A DNA stretch of 6,243 nt from Acidobacteriota bacterium (lineage in GTDB: Bacteria; Acidobacteriota; Vicinamibacteria; Vicinamibacterales; UBA2999), in assembly GCA_020851835.1 (NCBI GenBank), contig JADZBZ010000093.1:1-6243 (forward strand). The letters run 5' to 3'. The position numbers and the translations under genes are program-made. The notes under the pieces are model-generated. The model had not been told where the DNA came from, ran no database searches, and saw nothing but the letters and a program-made list of their open reading frames with translations. Shown piece by piece: positions 6,103 to 6,243 of the stretch; position 1 is the stretch's first letter, and the number at the start of each line of letters is the position of its first letter.

Positions 6103-6243
6103 ACGTGCGCCCGCCGTTGACCAATCGAGCGTCATCCCCCGCCGCGCGACGTCCTAGGCGCGCTCGCGCTGGCTGCCCTGCTCGCGACGCGCCCGTTCGT
6201 TGTGCGGCGATCGGAGCCGGATGTAGACCGCCACCGCAACGAC
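6099..6243 (+). CDS. Start of a membrane-anchored protein, 3' truncated, with apparent +1 frameshift
   Basis: An ATG at 6099 overlaps the preceding stop as ATGA, with GGAG (6091-6094) four bases upstream. It encodes MNVRPPLTNRASS in a frame with GC-rich third positions. After about 6140 that frame loses its coding character, with about half of third positions G/C and an unnatural run of Cys/Arg/Pro. The +1 frame (codons starting at 6160) then becomes convincing: about 23 of 28 third positions are G/C and it reads ALALAALLATRPFVV, a membrane helix or signal anchor, followed by RRSEPDVDRHRND. That second frame is closed upstream by TGA 6118-6120 and has no ATG, GTG or TTG before its hydrophobic segment. 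Removing one C from the C5 run at 6136-6140 would join the two into one protein. It could be a sequence error, a real mutation or, less likely, recoding. The product cannot be identified from so little. Confidence 0.5.
   Translation, partial: MNVRPPLTNRASSPAARRPRRARAGCPARDAPVRCAAIGAGCRPPPQR

Overview
The window is very GC-rich, with dense genes of strong GC3 bias. It looks like chromosomal DNA of a soil or sediment bacterium. The pairing of an ECF sigma factor of the Sig-70_X6 (TIGR02999-like) type with a membrane Ser/Thr kinase carrying a TPR-like exterior is common in Acidobacteriota (Vicinamibacteria-like lineages) and also occurs in Planctomycetes and some Proteobacteria. I infer Acidobacteriota from gene style alone. 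There is no marker gene, rRNA, tRNA, CRISPR array or mobile element.

Layout. The left edge holds the C-terminal 139 residues of an outer-membrane beta-barrel protein (+ strand). It converges, with a gap of only 38 nt, on a 568-residue secreted protein on the - strand (461-2167). That protein has a signal peptide, two copies of a small Cys-pair module, about eight 17-residue YadA-head-like repeats, a Peptidase_S74 (tail-spike type) self-cleaving chaperone with its Ser-Lys dyad intact, and a terminal coiled coil. A 125-nt divergent spacer (2168-2292) separates it from a + strand cluster. The spacer holds a sigma70-like promoter candidate overlapped by a perfect 6-8-6 inverted repeat.

The + strand cluster reads: ECF sigma factor (2293-2895); transmembrane Ser/Thr kinase with TPR-like C-terminal half (about 2957-5467); a 140-nt spacer with a strong bulged hairpin; a small secreted protein with a CNA-B/carboxypeptidase-regulatory-like domain (5608-6102); and a translationally coupled start (6099) of a further membrane-anchored protein that runs off the right edge and appears to contain a +1 frameshift near a C5 run.

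Working model (inference). The kinase senses an envelope signal through its exterior domain and controls the adjacent sigma factor. In that sigma factor the acidic region 2.2 motif typical of ECF proteins is replaced by Gln-Thr-Thr-Ser, so phosphorylation could supply the missing negative charge, as described for the Vibrio EcfP/PknT pair. The secreted domain protein downstream may be a partner or target. The divergently transcribed repeat/S74 surface protein may belong to the output or may be an unrelated neighbour.
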